Notes: generated by a model from the sequence alone, not told the origin. A DNA stretch of 64,000 nucleotides from Blastococcus sp. CPCC 205250 (GCF_019799925.1 NZ_JABGCG010000001.1:310001-374000), one strand, 5' to 3'. Counted from the first letter of the stretch, positions 41,569 to 51,313 are shown. Translations and numbers: made by a program.

Positions 41569-42657
41569 TCAGCCGGCCCGGCGCACCGCGGCGCAGACCG
41601 CCTCGACCTCGGCGTCGGTGAGCAGCGGGAAGCAGGGCAGGCTGATGACGTCAGCACAAGCCTGTTCGACGACGCCGGCTCCGGTCGGCCCGACGCGCGC
41701 CCCCAGCGCGACCTGCCGGTGGTCCGGCACCGGGTAGTGCACGGCGGTGGCGACACCCTCGTCGTCCAGGCGCTGGGCGAGTTCGTCGCGTCGGGGGTGC
41801 CGGCCCACGGCCAGGTGACCGACGTCGCCTGCTGCCGGCGGGAGGAGACGCAGCGCCGTGCCCTCCGCGGCTCGGGCGTACTCAACCAGGATCTCGCGGC
41901 GGCGGGCGTTCCAGGCGGCCACGTGGGGCAGCTTCACCCGCAGCACCGCCGCCTGCAGCTCGTCCAGCCGGGAGTTGCGGCCACCGGCGAGGCCGACGAC
42001 GTAGCGCTGGGTCCAGCCGTACTGCCGCAGCGCGCGAAGCCGCTGGTCGACCTCGTCGGACGAGGTGGTCACCGCGCCGCCGTCGCCGAGGGCACCGAGG
42101 TTCTTGGTGGGGTAGAAGCTGAACGTCCCCGCCTCGCCGAGGCTCCCGCACCGGCCTCCGGTCGTCCAGGCGCCGATGGACTGGGCGCAGTCCTCGACGA
42201 TCGGCACACCGTCCGGCAGCGCCGCCCGTAGCGCCGCCACGTCGGCCGCGCGTCCGTAGAGATGCGTGACGACGACGGCCGAGGTCCGTGTGCTGCAGGC
42301 GGCAGCCGCGCTGGCGGGGTCGAGCAGGAGCGTGTCGGGCTCGATGTCGGCGATGACCGGCTGCGCGCCGATGGTGCGGGCAGCGGCCGCCGCGTACCCC
42401 CCGGCGTTCCCGGCCGTGACGACCTCGCTGCCGGGTCCGGCGCCCACCGCCCGCAGCGCGAGCTCCAGGGCGTCCGTGCCGTTCGCCACGCCGACGGCGT
42501 GCGGCACCCCGACGGCCTCGGCGAGCTCGCGCTCGAAGGCTGCGTGCTCCTGTCCGTGCACGTACCAGCCGCTCCGCATGGTCCGCAGCGCGGCCTCCTC
42601 CAGTTCGTCGCGCAGGGAGCTGTACTCGCGGGCGGTCTCGTTGAAGGGCACGGGCAC
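41569..42657 (-). CDS. DegT/DnrJ/EryC1 sugar aminotransferase
   Basis: PLP-dependent aminotransferase of nucleotide-sugar biosynthesis, 362 aa. It has NGTDALELALRAVGAGPGSE, VVTHLYGRAADVAALRAAL, EDCAQSIGAW and the PLP-lysine region SFYPTKNLGALGDGGAV, with NSRLDELQAAVLRVKLPH. The closest function by neighbourhood is QdtB/FdtB, which aminates C3 of a dTDP-3-keto-6-deoxyhexose made by the ketoisomerase directly upstream (17-nt gap). GTG at 42657 has GAGGA eight bases before it; GTG at 42651 is the alternative. The stop lies 7 nt from the convergent FAD-type gene. Confidence 0.9.
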   Translation of the reverse strand: MPVPFNETAREYSSLRDELEEAALRTMRSGWYVHGQEHAAFERELAEAVGVPHAVGVANGTDALELALRAVGAGPGSEVVTAGNAGGYAAAAARTIGAQPVIADIEPDTLLLDPASAAAACSTRTSAVVVTHLYGRAADVAALRAALPDGVPIVEDCAQSIGAWTTGGRCGSLGEAGTFSFYPTKNLGALGDGGAVTTSSDEVDQRLRALRQYGWTQRYVVGLAGGRNSRLDELQAAVLRVKLPHVAAWNARRREILVEYARAAEGTALRLLPPAAGDVGHLAVGRHPRRDELAQRLDDEGVATAVHYPVPDHRQVALGARVGPTGAGVVEQACADVISLPCFPLLTDAEVEAVCAAVRRAG

Positions 42658-42673
42658 GGGAACGGTCCTCGGC

Positions 42674-43177
42674 TCAGGCGTGGGTCCGTCGCCGGGCGGC
42701 GAGGTACTCGTCGTAGTCGCGGTAGTAGTCGGCCTCCTCGTAGGGCAGCGAGGCGAGGACGAGGCTGACGCTCCCGCTGGAGAAGTTCTCCAGGTGCGTC
42801 CAGTGCATCGCAGGCACGTAGAGGCCGTAGTACGACCGGTTGAGCGAGTAGCGGGCGCTGTCCCGGCCGTTGTCGACGACGACGTCGAAGCTGCCCGCCG
42901 TCGCGATGATGAGCTGCTGCAGCTCCCGGTGGGCGTGGCCGCCCCGGGCCTCGCCACCCGGCACGTCGTACAGGTAGAAGACGCGCTGGATGCCGAAGGG
43001 GATGTGGCTGTCCTCGATGAAGGTCAGGTTGCCCCGCGGGTCGGCGATCCGCGGCAGGTCGATGATGCGGGGGGCCGGTGCGTCGTCCGCGGGACGGGAA
43101 CCGGTGTCCGTGGCCCGGCGCCCCCAGGGCGTGGGGCGCAGTGGGTCGGTGACCTCGAGTGCAGGCAGAACGGACAT
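42674..43177 (-). CDS. dTDP-4-oxo-6-deoxyhexose 3,4-ketoisomerase (QdtA/FdtA/WxcM-like)
   Basis: The 167-aa product has a cupin core (residues about 45-155) with PRIADPRGNLTFIEDSHIPF, RVFYLYDVPGGEARGGHAHR and ELQQLIIATAGSFDVVVDNG, diagnostic of sugar 3,4-ketoisomerases. These convert dTDP-4-keto-6-deoxyglucose to the 3-keto isomer before transamination to Qui3N or Fuc3N. The first 40 residues are a Pro-rich extension. ATG at 43177 is used; an ATG at 43195 is in frame and neither has a clear Shine-Dalgarno. Together with the aminotransferase it defines a 3-amino-3,6-dideoxyhexose pathway. Confidence 0.85.
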   Translation of the reverse strand: MSVLPALEVTDPLRPTPWGRRATDTGSRPADDAPAPRIIDLPRIADPRGNLTFIEDSHIPFGIQRVFYLYDVPGGEARGGHAHRELQQLIIATAGSFDVVVDNGRDSARYSLNRSYYGLYVPAMHWTHLENFSSGSVSLVLASLPYEEADYYRDYDEYLAARRRTHA

Positions 43178-43352
43178 GCCAGGAGCAAAGCGCATCGGCG
43201 TCGCGATCCGCGGCTCCGGCGGACGCTGCAGTTGACGAGGCGCGATGCAGCGCTCGGTGCACTTGTGCCGGAGTCCGGCACGGGTGCCCCAGCCGTGCAC
43301 ACGCGTCGCGCCCGGCACGAGGGGCGGACGCGCGTGCACGGCCGGGCGGTCG

Positions 43353-44786
43353 TCAGGGGTGGGTCATCGAGAGGACGTCGAGGGCCTCGTCGAGCTGGGC
43401 CTCGGTGAGCTTCCCCTGGTCGACGTAGCCGCGCTCCACGACCACCTGGCGGATCGTCTTCTGCTCCTTGAGCGACTGCTTGGCCACGATCGCCGCCTCT
43501 TCGTAGCCGATGTACTTGTTCAGCGGCGTGACGATCGAGGGGGAGGACTCGGCGAGCTCACGGCAGCGCTCGACGTTGGCGGTGATCCCGTCGATCGTGC
43601 GGTCGGCCAGGATCCGGCTGACGTTGGCGAGCAGCCGGATGGACTCGAGCACGTTGCGGGCCATGAGCGGCAGCGTCACGTTCAGCTCGAAGTTGCCCGT
43701 GGTGCCGGCGAAGGTGACGGCGGCGTCGTTGCCGATGACCTGGGCGGCGACCTGGATCGTCGCCTCCGGGATCACCGGGTTCACCTTGCCCGGCATGATC
43801 GAGCTGCCCGGCTGGAGGTCGGGCAGGAAGATCTCCCCGAGGCCGGTCCGCGGTCCCGAGCCCATCCAGCGCAGGTCGTTGGCGATCTTCACCAGGCCGA
43901 CGGCGATGGTCTTGAGCTGGCCCGAGCCCTCGACGAGCGCGTCGCGCGAGCTCTGCGCCTCGAAGTGGTCGCGGGCCTCCGAGAGGGGCAGCCCGAGCTC
44001 CCCGGCCAGCTTCTCGATGATCTTCGCGGCGAACCCGGGCGGGGTGTTGATGCCGGTGCCGACGGCGGTGCCGCCCAGCGGGAGCTCGCCGATGCGGGGG
44101 AGCGAGGCCTGCAGCCGCTCGACGCCGTAGCGGACGGCCGCCGCGTAGCCGCCGAACTCCTGGCCGAGGGTGACCGGCGTGGCGTCCATGAGGTGGGTGC
44201 GGCCGCTCTTGACGACCTCGGCGAACTCGGTGGCCTTGCGCTCGAGCGAGGCGGCCAGGTGCTCCAGCGCGGGCACCAGGTCGTTGACGATCGCCGAGGT
44301 GGCGGCCACGTGGATCGCCGAGGGGAACACGTCGTTGGACGACTGCGACGCGTTGACGTGGTCGTTCGGGTGCACGGGCCGGCCGAGGGACTCGGTCGCG
44401 AGGGTCGCGATCACCTCGTTGGTGTTCATGTTGCTCGACGTGCCCGAGCCGGTCTGGAAGACGTCGATCGGGAAGTGCTCGTCCCAGTCGCCCCGGGCCA
44501 CCGTCGCCGCGGCCTCCCCGATGGCGGCTGCGACCTCGGCGTCCAGCACGCCCAGGTCGGCGTTCACGCCGGCCGCGGCGCCCTTGATGGCCGCGAGCGC
44601 GCCGATGAGCGACCGCTCGATCGGAGTGCCGGAGATGGGGAAGTTCTCCACGGCGCGCTGCGTCTGCGCCCGCCACTTCGCCCAGGAGGGGACCCGCACC
44701 TCCCCCATGGAGTCGTGCTCGACGCGGTACTCCGCGCCGGGGCTGTCCGGACCGTCCTGTCGCTGGGCGGTGTCGGCAGGGGGCAT
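43353..44786 (-). CDS. fumC: Class II fumarase
   Basis: Fumarase hydrates fumarate to malate. The 477-aa product has the class II landmarks [55 protein letters not shown] and the family signature [11 protein letters not shown]. It is an iron-independent, oxygen-stable type. ATG at 44786 adds about 15 residues before the conserved start. In mycobacteria fumC is next to glpX; here four genes separate them. Confidence 0.97.
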   Translation of the reverse strand: MPPADTAQRQDGPDSPGAEYRVEHDSMGEVRVPSWAKWRAQTQRAVENFPISGTPIERSLIGALAAIKGAAAGVNADLGVLDAEVAAAIGEAAATVARGDWDEHFPIDVFQTGSGTSSNMNTNEVIATLATESLGRPVHPNDHVNASQSSNDVFPSAIHVAATSAIVNDLVPALEHLAASLERKATEFAEVVKSGRTHLMDATPVTLGQEFGGYAAAVRYGVERLQASLPRIGELPLGGTAVGTGINTPPGFAAKIIEKLAGELGLPLSEARDHFEAQSSRDALVEGSGQLKTIAVGLVKIANDLRWMGSGPRTGLGEIFLPDLQPGSSIMPGKVNPVIPEATIQVAAQVIGNDAAVTFAGTTGNFELNVTLPLMARNVLESIRLLANVSRILADRTIDGITANVERCRELAESSPSIVTPLNKYIGYEEAAIVAKQSLKEQKTIRQVVVERGYVDQGKLTEAQLDEALDVLSMTHP

Positions 44787-44940
44787 GGCTGCGCTCCGGG
44801 TGGGGTGAGTGGGGTGGGTGCTCCGGGAGCGACCCTAGATGCCGCCCGCTGCCCCCTCCGGAGGAGGAGCCCCCGCGCCGTCCACCGCACGCGCTCCGCC
44901 GGCCGTACCGTTCGCCGACCACCGAGGCCGAGGAGCCCGC

Positions 44941-45654
44941 ATGACCGACAGCCAGGGCACGTACGGACACGGCGACGCCGGGTACGGGACCTCCGGGTAC
45001 GACGCCTCCGGGTATGCCGCCTCCGCCTATGCCGCCTCCGGGTACGGGACCTCCGGGTACGGCGCCCCCTCCGCGTATGCCCCGGCCGGGTACGCGGCCT
45101 CCGGGTACCCGGGCGCCGGGTACGGGGCCCCGGGGTCCGCGACTGCCGCGGCACCGGCGGTCCGGACCTCCCCCCTGCTCCTCGCGGCGGCCGGCGCCGG
45201 CGTGCTCGTGGTCGGCGCGGCCGTGGCCGCGGCGGTGGCCGGGGCGATCCTCTCGTCGCAGGCCGACGACGTCGGCCGGGAGATCGGCGCCGAGCTCGGC
45301 CGCGCGCAGACCGAGCAGATGGACCAGCTCATGGAGGACGCCCTGGCCATGGACCCGTACGGCCTGGACCCCTACGGCATGGACCCCTTCGGCATGGACC
45401 CCCATGCCCTCGACCCGTATGCGTCCGGTGGCGCCCTGGGCCCGGTGGAGCAGTTCCCGCCGGTGGAGCCGGGGCAGCTCGGACCGGACCCGGTCCTCGA
45501 CGGATACGCCGCGGAGTGCTTCGCCGGGGACCTCCAGGCATGCGACGACCTCTGGTTCGAGTCGCCCCCGCTGTCGGACTACGAGGAGTACGCCGCGACC
45601 TGCGGCGGCCGGGTCAAGATCTACGCCGCACCGGTGTGCACCACGCTCGAGTGA
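44941..45654 (+). CDS. Membrane-anchored low-complexity protein with C-terminal Cys module (paralogue 1)
   Basis: The 237-aa product begins with a Tyr/Gly/Ala/Ser repeat region (residues 10-66, units like SGYGT and ASGYA), then a membrane helix (about 78-104), then a linker containing tandem MDPYG-type repeats (about 137-160), and ends with a 46-residue module (AGDLQACDDLWFESPPLSDY, then CGGR and a final Cys) shared with the next two genes. It likely places the module outside the cell. ATG at 44941. No known family is named; the module is described under findings. Confidence 0.8.
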   Translation: MTDSQGTYGHGDAGYGTSGYDASGYAASAYAASGYGTSGYGAPSAYAPAGYAASGYPGAGYGAPGSATAAAPAVRTSPLLLAAAGAGVLVVGAAVAAAVAGAILSSQADDVGREIGAELGRAQTEQMDQLMEDALAMDPYGLDPYGMDPFGMDPHALDPYASGGALGPVEQFPPVEPGQLGPDPVLDGYAAECFAGDLQACDDLWFESPPLSDYEEYAATCGGRVKIYAAPVCTTLE

Positions 45655-45885
45655 ACCCGTCGCCGCGGCGCTGGCTGCGGCTGCACGTGTGTCTGCGTCT
45701 GTGTCTGCGGGTGCGGCTGTGGTTGCGGCACCAGCGACCCGCAAGTCCCCTGCAACCGCTACCGCCGACGATCCCTCCGGGTCGCTACCGTGGCCCGCTC
45801 GTGGCCGTCGCACGGGGTGCTGCTGCGCACTGACGGCGCCACGGCCTGTCGTGCCCTGTCAGCCTTCGCTCGAGGAGTCCGCACC

Positions 45886-46968
45886 ATGTCTCAGCCGCCG
45901 TATCCGCCTCCGGGTGGCTCCGACCCCTCCGGCCAGCAGCCGGGCCAGCAGGGCTGGGGCCAGCAGCCCGGCCAGGGCGCCAACGAGCCCACGCAGCAGT
46001 TCGGCCAGCCCGACTACGGGCAGCCGCAGTACGGCCAGCAGCCGGGCCAGGGCGGGCACGAGCCCACGCAGCAGTTCGGTCAGCCCGAGTACGGCCAGCC
46101 CCAGTACGGCCAGCAGCCGGAGTACGGCCAGCCCCAGTACGGCCAGCAGCCCCAGTACGGGCAGCCGGAGTACGGCCAGCCGCAGTACGGCGGCCCCGGT
46201 GGCCCGGGCGGTCCCGTTCCGCCCGGGGGCTACGGCCCCGGGCAGGGCGGGTCCTCCGGCGGTGGCCGGGGCAAGCTGATCGCGATCATCGCCGCGGTCG
46301 TCGTCGTGCTGGCCGGTGCCGGTGTCGGCCTGTTCTTCCTGCTCAAGGACGACGACGGCGGCGGGAACACGGCCACGCCGCCCACCACCTCGTCCTCCTC
46401 GTCCTCCTCGTCGTCCAGCAGCAGCTCCAGCTCCTCCTCGTCGAGCTCGGCCCCGGTCGACTGCGAGGAGCCGTCGGGCAGCGGGTCGTCGGGCGTGCCT
46501 GCGCCCGAGTCGCCGTGCGACATCACCGAGGCCGACCCGGAGGGCACCTTCCTGCCGCTGGCGATCGACTGCGCCGACGAGGACTGGGCCTCCTGCGACG
46601 ACCTCTGGGCCGCGACCCCGGTGGACTCGGACTGGGAGCAGTACGGCGGCACCTGCGGTGGCCGCGTCGAGTACGAGGGCGGCGGCACGTGCGAGCAGCG
46701 GCTCGGCGAGGGTGGCGGCACGACCGGCACCCCGAGCACGCCGAATGCCGACCTGCCCGCTGCCGGTCCGCCGCCCACCGGCGCACCGGCCGAGCTGCAG
46801 CCGTTCATCGACGCCTGCCAGAACGGTGAGATGTTCGGGTGCGACGCGCTCCGCGGCGCGGAGGGTGCGGCCGGCTTCGAGGCCGTCTACCAGTACGGGG
46901 TCACCTGCGGTGGGCGCAATGCGCCGAACACCGACCAGTACTGCCTGGAGCTCTACCCGGGCAGCTGA
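45886..46968 (+). CDS. Membrane-anchored YGQPQ-repeat protein with two Cys modules (paralogue 2)
   Basis: The 360-aa product has a Pro/Gln/Tyr/Gly repeat N-terminus (1-110, many copies of YGQPQ), a Gly-rich hinge, one membrane helix (about 131-153), a Ser run near 170-188, and two copies of the Cys module (about 225-275 and 310-360) with CDDLW or CDALR and TCGGR. Topology is probably cytoplasmic repeat tail, single helix, external modules. ATG at 45886 follows GAGGAG. It ends at a strong hairpin. The first 44 nt from the ribosome site onward are identical to the next gene, indicating recent duplication. Confidence 0.85.
   Translation: MSQPPYPPPGGSDPSGQQPGQQGWGQQPGQGANEPTQQFGQPDYGQPQYGQQPGQGGHEPTQQFGQPEYGQPQYGQQPEYGQPQYGQQPQYGQPEYGQPQYGGPGGPGGPVPPGGYGPGQGGSSGGGRGKLIAIIAAVVVVLAGAGVGLFFLLKDDDGGGNTATPPTTSSSSSSSSSSSSSSSSSSSSAPVDCEEPSGSGSSGVPAPESPCDITEADPEGTFLPLAIDCADEDWASCDDLWAATPVDSDWEQYGGTCGGRVEYEGGGTCEQRLGEGGGTTGTPSTPNADLPAAGPPPTGAPAELQPFIDACQNGEMFGCDALRGAEGAAGFEAVYQYGVTCGGRNAPNTDQYCLELYPGS
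45990..46193 (+). repeat. In-gene tandem repeat encoding YGQPQ units
   Basis: Imperfect 15-nt-based units encoding Tyr-Gly-Gln-Pro-Gln/Glu are repeated through this part of the gene. It is coding low-complexity sequence. Confidence 0.8.
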
Positions 46969-46977
46969 CCCGCTCGG

Positions 46978-47030
46978 CACACCGACGTCCCGCCGCCCCG
47001 GTCCTCCCGGGACGGCGGGACGTCCGTGTG
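46978..47030 (+). terminator. Long imperfect hairpin after paralogue 2
   Basis: The core GACGTCCCGCCG pairs perfectly with CGGCGGGACGTC, and the stem extends outward through CACAC/GTGTG and inward through CCGG/CCGG. It lies just after the stop and should end the transcript. Confidence 0.7.
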
Positions 47031-47171
47031 CACGGACCCCGGGGGGATCGCAGCCCACGGGGGTCACTCCCGTGACCCGGCGATGCTGGTAGCGACACGG
47101 AGCGCCACATAGCATCCGGACGCCACGACCGGTCGTGAGCGAGTTCCCCCGTGATCCGAGGAGTCCGCACC

Positions 47172-48347
47172 ATGTCTCAGCCGCCGTATCCGCCTCCGGG
47201 CGGCTCTGACGCCTCGGGTCAGCAGCCCCCGCACCAGGGTTGGGGGCAGCAGCCGGGCCAGGACGGACCTCAGGAGGAGCCCACCCAGCAGATCGGTCAG
47301 CCGGCCCCCCCGACGCAGCAGTTCCAGGCCGGCCAGTACGGGCAGCCCGGCGAGCGGGACGAGACCGCCCAGTTCGGTCAGCCCGACTACGGGCAGCCGC
47401 AGTACGGCCAGCAGTCCGGGTACGGACAGCCGCAGTACGGGCAGCCGGAGTACGGCCAGCAGCCCCAGTACGGACAGCCCGAGTACGGCCAGCCGCCGTA
47501 CGGCCAGCAGCCCCAGTACGGGCAGCCCCAGTACGGGCAGCCCCAGTACGGCCAGCCCCAGTACGGCGGTCCTGGCGGCCCGGGTGGTCCCGTTCCCCCG
47601 CCCGGCGGCTACGGCGGCCCGGGGGGCTCCTCCGGCGGTGGCAGCGGCAAGCTGATCGCGATCATCGTCGCGGTGGTCGTCGTGCTGGCCGGTGCCGGTG
47701 TCGGCCTGTTCTTCCTGCTCAGGGACGACGACGGCGGCGGGGACACGGCCACGCCGACCACCACCTCGTCGTCCTCGTCCTCCTCGTCGTCCAGCAGCGG
47801 CTCCGCCTCCTCGTCCTCGGGCTCGGCCCCGGTCGACTGCGAGGAGCCCTCGGGCAGCGGGTCGGCGGGCGTGCCCGACCCCGAGTCGCCCTGCGACATC
47901 ACCGAGGAGGACCCCGACGGCGAGCTGCTCCCGCTCGCCGAGGACTGCGCGGCCGAGGACTGGGAGGCCTGCGACGACCTGTGGCTGGCCAGCCCGATCG
48001 ACTCCGACTGGGAGACCTACGGCGCGACCTGCGGTGGCCGCAACGCCGAGTCGCCGGGCCAGTGCGTGGCCACCTACGAGGAGGGCGCGACCAGCTCGGG
48101 CGGCGGGGGCGGAGGCGGCACCCCGGGCGGCGCGATCCCGCCGGCGACGATCCCGCCGACCGGCCTGGGCACCGACCCGGCGCTGGACCAGCTCGCGCAG
48201 GCCTGCTACGACGGCGACATGGCCACGTGCGACGACCTGTACTTCGCCGCGGAGTCCGGGTCGCTCTACCGGCGCTACGCCGACACCTGCGCCGGCCGCC
48301 AGCCGGAGGGCACCGGCGAGCTCTGCCGGGTCAACTTCCCGGGCTGA
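47172..48347 (+). CDS. Membrane-anchored YGQPQ-repeat protein with two Cys modules (paralogue 3)
   Basis: The 391-aa product is the close duplicate of the preceding gene: YGQPQ repeats (1-132), a membrane helix (about 161-183) almost identical to that of paralogue 2, a Ser/Gly linker, and two Cys modules (about 255-305, with [14 protein letters not shown] and TCGGR; and 345-391, with [17 protein letters not shown] and TCAGR). ATG at 47172 follows GAGGAG. It is followed by a 16-bp hairpin. Function is unknown; the external, presumably disulphide-bonded modules suggest binding or scaffolding. Confidence 0.85.
   Translation: MSQPPYPPPGGSDASGQQPPHQGWGQQPGQDGPQEEPTQQIGQPAPPTQQFQAGQYGQPGERDETAQFGQPDYGQPQYGQQSGYGQPQYGQPEYGQQPQYGQPEYGQPPYGQQPQYGQPQYGQPQYGQPQYGGPGGPGGPVPPPGGYGGPGGSSGGGSGKLIAIIVAVVVVLAGAGVGLFFLLRDDDGGGDTATPTTTSSSSSSSSSSSGSASSSSGSAPVDCEEPSGSGSAGVPDPESPCDITEEDPDGELLPLAEDCAAEDWEACDDLWLASPIDSDWETYGATCGGRNAESPGQCVATYEEGATSSGGGGGGGTPGGAIPPATIPPTGLGTDPALDQLAQACYDGDMATCDDLYFAAESGSLYRRYADTCAGRQPEGTGELCRVNFPG
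47364..47568 (+). repeat. In-gene tandem repeat encoding YGQPQ units
   Basis: The same low-complexity unit as in the previous gene, here about a dozen copies with small variations ([10 protein letters not shown]). Slippage between copies would explain the length difference between the paralogues. Confidence 0.8.
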
Positions 48348-48374
48348 CCCCGACCGGACGGCACACGCGACGGG

Positions 48375-48410
48375 AGCGGCGCGGCACCTCGCACGAGGTG
48401 CCGCGCCGCT
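48375..48410 (+). terminator. Long hairpin after paralogue 3
   Basis: AGCGGCGCGGCACCTCG pairs with CGAGGTGCCGCGCCGCT over about 16 bp with a minimal loop, 28 nt past the stop. Confidence 0.7.
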
Positions 48411-48444
48411 GTCGTCCCGGGCCGGGCGGCTCTACGGTCGGGAC

Positions 48445-49071
48445 GTGCCCGAGGACCCGCTCCCGACCCCCGTCCGCGCCTCCGACGCCGACCGCGAGGC
48501 GGTGGTCGCGCGGCTGCAGACCGCCCTGGCGGAGGGCCGCATCGACGTCGACGAGTTCGGCCAGCGCGCCGGCGCCGCGCACGGGGCGGTGACCACCGGG
48601 CAGCTCGCCGAGCTGGTGGCCGACCTGCCCGGTGCGGCGCCGGCGGCCGCCGAGGTGGAGGTGGTCGGCGTCCACCGCGCCGAGCGGGTGACGTCGTTCT
48701 TCGGCGACGTCGTCGTCTCGGGGACGGCGGGGCTGCCGCAGGCCGTCGCGACCGTGTTCGGCGACATCCGGCTGGACCTGCGCGGCATGCGCACCACCGC
48801 CGACCGGGTGGAGCTGAACCTGGGCGCCGTCTTCGGCGACGTGGTGGTCATCGTCGACGAGGGGGTGGACGCCGAGCTGAGCGGCTGGACGTTCTTCGGG
48901 GACAAGCGGACCGAACTGGCGCCGGTGCCCCGTGCGCCGGGCACCCCGCGAGTGGTGGTCAGCGCCCGGACCGTCTTCGGTGACCTGCGGCTGCGCAGCC
49001 TGAGGCCGGGGGAGCCGGTCAGCCGGTGGCGGGCGCACCTCGACCGGTTCTCCTCCCGGCACCGGCGCTGA
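48445..49071 (+). CDS. DUF1707 and LiaF-like domain protein
   Basis: The 208-aa product has the DUF1707 pattern near residues 10-62 (RASDADREAVVARLQTALAE, GRIDVDEFGQRAGAAHGA) and a C-terminal region of repeated FFGDV and VFGDI strands typical of the LiaF/DUF2154-like cell-wall-active antibiotic response fold. No membrane helix is visible, unlike some relatives. GTG at 48445 follows the hairpin. Such proteins are common in actinobacteria and may act near the envelope; the exact role is unknown. Confidence 0.85.
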   Translation: MPEDPLPTPVRASDADREAVVARLQTALAEGRIDVDEFGQRAGAAHGAVTTGQLAELVADLPGAAPAAAEVEVVGVHRAERVTSFFGDVVVSGTAGLPQAVATVFGDIRLDLRGMRTTADRVELNLGAVFGDVVVIVDEGVDAELSGWTFFGDKRTELAPVPRAPGTPRVVVSARTVFGDLRLRSLRPGEPVSRWRAHLDRFSSRHRR

Positions 49072-49099
49072 GCGGCCGGTGCTGCCGGGGGTCCCCCGG

Positions 49100-50164
49100 T
49101 CAGGCCCCGCTGTCGTGGCGGTCGAAGGGGACCGCCGAGTAGGCGCGCAGCTTCTCCAGCGAGTGCAGGCTGTCGATCATCCGGATGGTGCCCGAGCGCG
49201 ACCGCATGACCAGCGACTGCGTGGTGCAGCCGCCGGCCCGGTACTGCACACCGCGCAGCAGCTCGCCGTCGGTCACGCCGGTGGCCACGAAGAAGACGTC
49301 GCCGGCGACGAGGTCGTCGATGGACAGCACCCGGTCGAGGTCGTGGCCGGCGTCGATCGCCTTCTGCCGCTCCTCGTCGTCCTTGGGCCACAGCCGGCCC
49401 TGCAGCGCACCGCCCATGCACTTGAGCGCGCAGGCCGCGATGATCCCCTCGGGGGTCCCGCCGATGCCCAGCAGCATGTCCACGCCGGTGCCCTCGCGGG
49501 CCGCGGCGATGGCGCCGGCGACGTCGCCGTCGCTGATGAACTTGATGCGCGCGCCCGCCTCGCGGACCTCCTGCACGAGCTGCTCGTGCCGCGGCCGGTC
49601 GAGGATGCAGACGGTCACGTCGCCCACCGAGCAGTGCTTGGCCTTGGCCACCCGGCGGACGTTCTCCGCGACCGGCACGGTGATGTCGACGACGTCGGCG
49701 GCGGACGGGCCGACGGCGATCTTCTCCATGTAGAAGACGGCGGAGGGGTCGTACATCGCGCCGCGGTCGGCCACGGCCATCACCGAGATGGCGTTGGGCA
49801 TGCCCTTGGCCATGAGCGTCGTGCCGTCGACCGGGTCGACCGCCACGTCGGTCTCCGGGCCGTAGCCGTCGCCGACCTGCTCGCCGTTGTAGAGCATGGG
49901 CGCCTCGTCCTTCTCGCCCTCCCCGATGACGACCACGCCGCGCATGCTCACCGTGCCGATCAGGGCGCGCATCGCGTCGACCGCCGCGCCGTCCCCGCCG
50001 TTCTTGTCACCGCGCCCGACCCAGCGTCCGGCGGCCATCGCCCCGGCCTCCGTCACCCGCACCAGCTCGAGCGCCAGGTTCCGGTCGGGAGCCGGCCGGT
50101 TGGCCAGGAAGGTGCTCGCGCGGTTGGTCGGGTGCGGCTGGCCATCGGGGAGCGGCAGGGACAC
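49100..50164 (-). CDS. glpX: Class II fructose-1,6-bisphosphatase
   Basis: GlpX hydrolyses fructose 1,6-bisphosphate in gluconeogenesis; it is often the only FBPase of actinobacteria. The 354-aa product shows [35 protein letters not shown] and [23 protein letters not shown] at 50164 follows CTGGAGG and places the conserved region about 30 residues in. It is convergent with the DUF1707 gene and divergent from DUF4245. Confidence 0.97.
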   Translation of the reverse strand: MSLPLPDGQPHPTNRASTFLANRPAPDRNLALELVRVTEAGAMAAGRWVGRGDKNGGDGAAVDAMRALIGTVSMRGVVVIGEGEKDEAPMLYNGEQVGDGYGPETDVAVDPVDGTTLMAKGMPNAISVMAVADRGAMYDPSAVFYMEKIAVGPSAADVVDITVPVAENVRRVAKAKHCSVGDVTVCILDRPRHEQLVQEVREAGARIKFISDGDVAGAIAAAREGTGVDMLLGIGGTPEGIIAACALKCMGGALQGRLWPKDDEERQKAIDAGHDLDRVLSIDDLVAGDVFFVATGVTDGELLRGVQYRAGGCTTQSLVMRSRSGTIRMIDSLHSLEKLRAYSAVPFDRHDSGA

Positions 50165-50300
50165 ATGACCTCCAGGAGAAAGGACCTCGTCCTGCCCGCC
50201 CTCAGTCAGCTCAGGGCGGGACCCGCGACGAGGCCGTGTGACCGAGCACTCCACGGACGACGGGCGGTGGAGCGGGGAGCTGTGCTGCGATCCTAGGGGT

Positions 50301-50909
50301 ATGAGCACAGCGGGCCCTCCGGACCAGCACCAGCAGCCCGCCCCCGAGGAGCTGCCGCCCCCGGCCCCGTCGGCCGTCGAGCGGGCCAACCGGATGAGTG
50401 CCGCGAACATGCTCCGGTCGCTCGCGCCGCTGGTGGTGATCTGCCTGGCGATCGTCGGGTGGCTGGCCTTCGTGCGCGGCGACGTCGACCCGGTGCGGGA
50501 GGTCGACGCGTCGGGCAGCATCCGCTCGGCCGCCCAGAGCGCCGCCTACGAGCTCGAGGCGCCCACCGAGCTGCCGGAGGGCTACCGCGCCACGGACACC
50601 GACGTCGAGGCGCAGTCCGGCGGCGCGGTGACCCTGGGCGTGGACTACTCCACGCCGTCGGAGGACTACGCGCTCTTCCTGACCAGCGACGACCCCGACG
50701 CGACCGCGGTGAGCGACGTGCTGGGCGGCGCCGAGCCCGCCGACACGGTGGACATCGGTGGCCGGGAGTGGACCCGGTCGACCACGCAGGAGGGCGAGCC
50801 GGTCCTGCACCGGGAGTCCGACGGGGTGACGGTGCTGGTCACCGGCGACGCCGACGACGGGGAGCTGGAGACGATCGCCGCGGCCGTGCGCCCGGTGGTC
50901 ACCACCTGA
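50301..50909 (+). CDS. DUF4245 membrane protein
   Basis: The 202-aa product has a Pro/Gln-rich N-terminus, one membrane helix (about 41-58, [17 protein letters not shown]), and an external domain with [20 protein letters not shown] and [20 protein letters not shown], the DUF4245 pattern. In mycobacteria the gene next to glpX (Rv1100, as I recall) belongs to this family and is also divergent from glpX. Function is unknown. ATG at 50301 follows AGGGGT. Confidence 0.85.
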   Translation: MSTAGPPDQHQQPAPEELPPPAPSAVERANRMSAANMLRSLAPLVVICLAIVGWLAFVRGDVDPVREVDASGSIRSAAQSAAYELEAPTELPEGYRATDTDVEAQSGGAVTLGVDYSTPSEDYALFLTSDDPDATAVSDVLGGAEPADTVDIGGREWTRSTTQEGEPVLHRESDGVTVLVTGDADDGELETIAAAVRPVVTT

Positions 50910-51040
50910 GAATGTGGTCCACGTCACGACTTGGTGACGCTGCGGTGCGCCGCGCCGTGTGACAGGTGGGGCTGGCGGGACTCTCATCGCCCCGGCCCCG
51001 GCAGGACGTCCAGGGCCACCGTCTCAGTCAGGAGACCGGC

Positions 51041-51313
51041 GTGAACGGATACGGCGTGTGCCGCGGCGGCGACCACCGGGCGCCCAGGGACGGCGGGTCG
51101 TGCCCCTGCGGCATGGTCACCCGCATCCCCGCCCGGCGGCCGGCGCCCGAGCCCCTGGGTGCGGACGTGCTCGCACTGCTCGAGCGGTGCCTGCGCGACG
51201 GGCCCGGCGGCCTGGACCCGGTCGCGTCCGGGCTGCTGCGCGAGCGCGCCGCCCAGCTCCTCGCGGCGCTGGACCCGGCCGCCCTCGCCGGCCGCGTGGC
51301 GGACGCGGCCTGA
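51041..51313 (+). CDS. Small uncharacterised protein with Cys-rich N-terminus
   Basis: The 90-aa frame begins at GTG 51041 after CAGGAG. Its N-terminus (GVCRGGDHRAPRDGGSCPCG) has three Cys and a His in a possible metal-binding arrangement; the rest is helical (LGADVLALLERCLRDGPGGL). It ends against the xseB stop. No family is recognised. A good ribosome site and full-length frame favour a real gene. Confidence 0.6.
   Translation: MNGYGVCRGGDHRAPRDGGSCPCGMVTRIPARRPAPEPLGADVLALLERCLRDGPGGLDPVASGLLRERAAQLLAALDPAALAGRVADAA

Noticed and set aside
45990..47568. Regular short repeats that could suggest a CRISPR array
   Set aside because: They are in-frame codons for YGQPQ units with no unique spacers and lie inside two clear genes.
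49090..49104. CCGGGGG/CCCCCGG palindrome between DUF1707 and glpX as a terminator
   Set aside because: The arms leave almost no loop and the stem is only six or seven pairs; too weak to list as a terminator.
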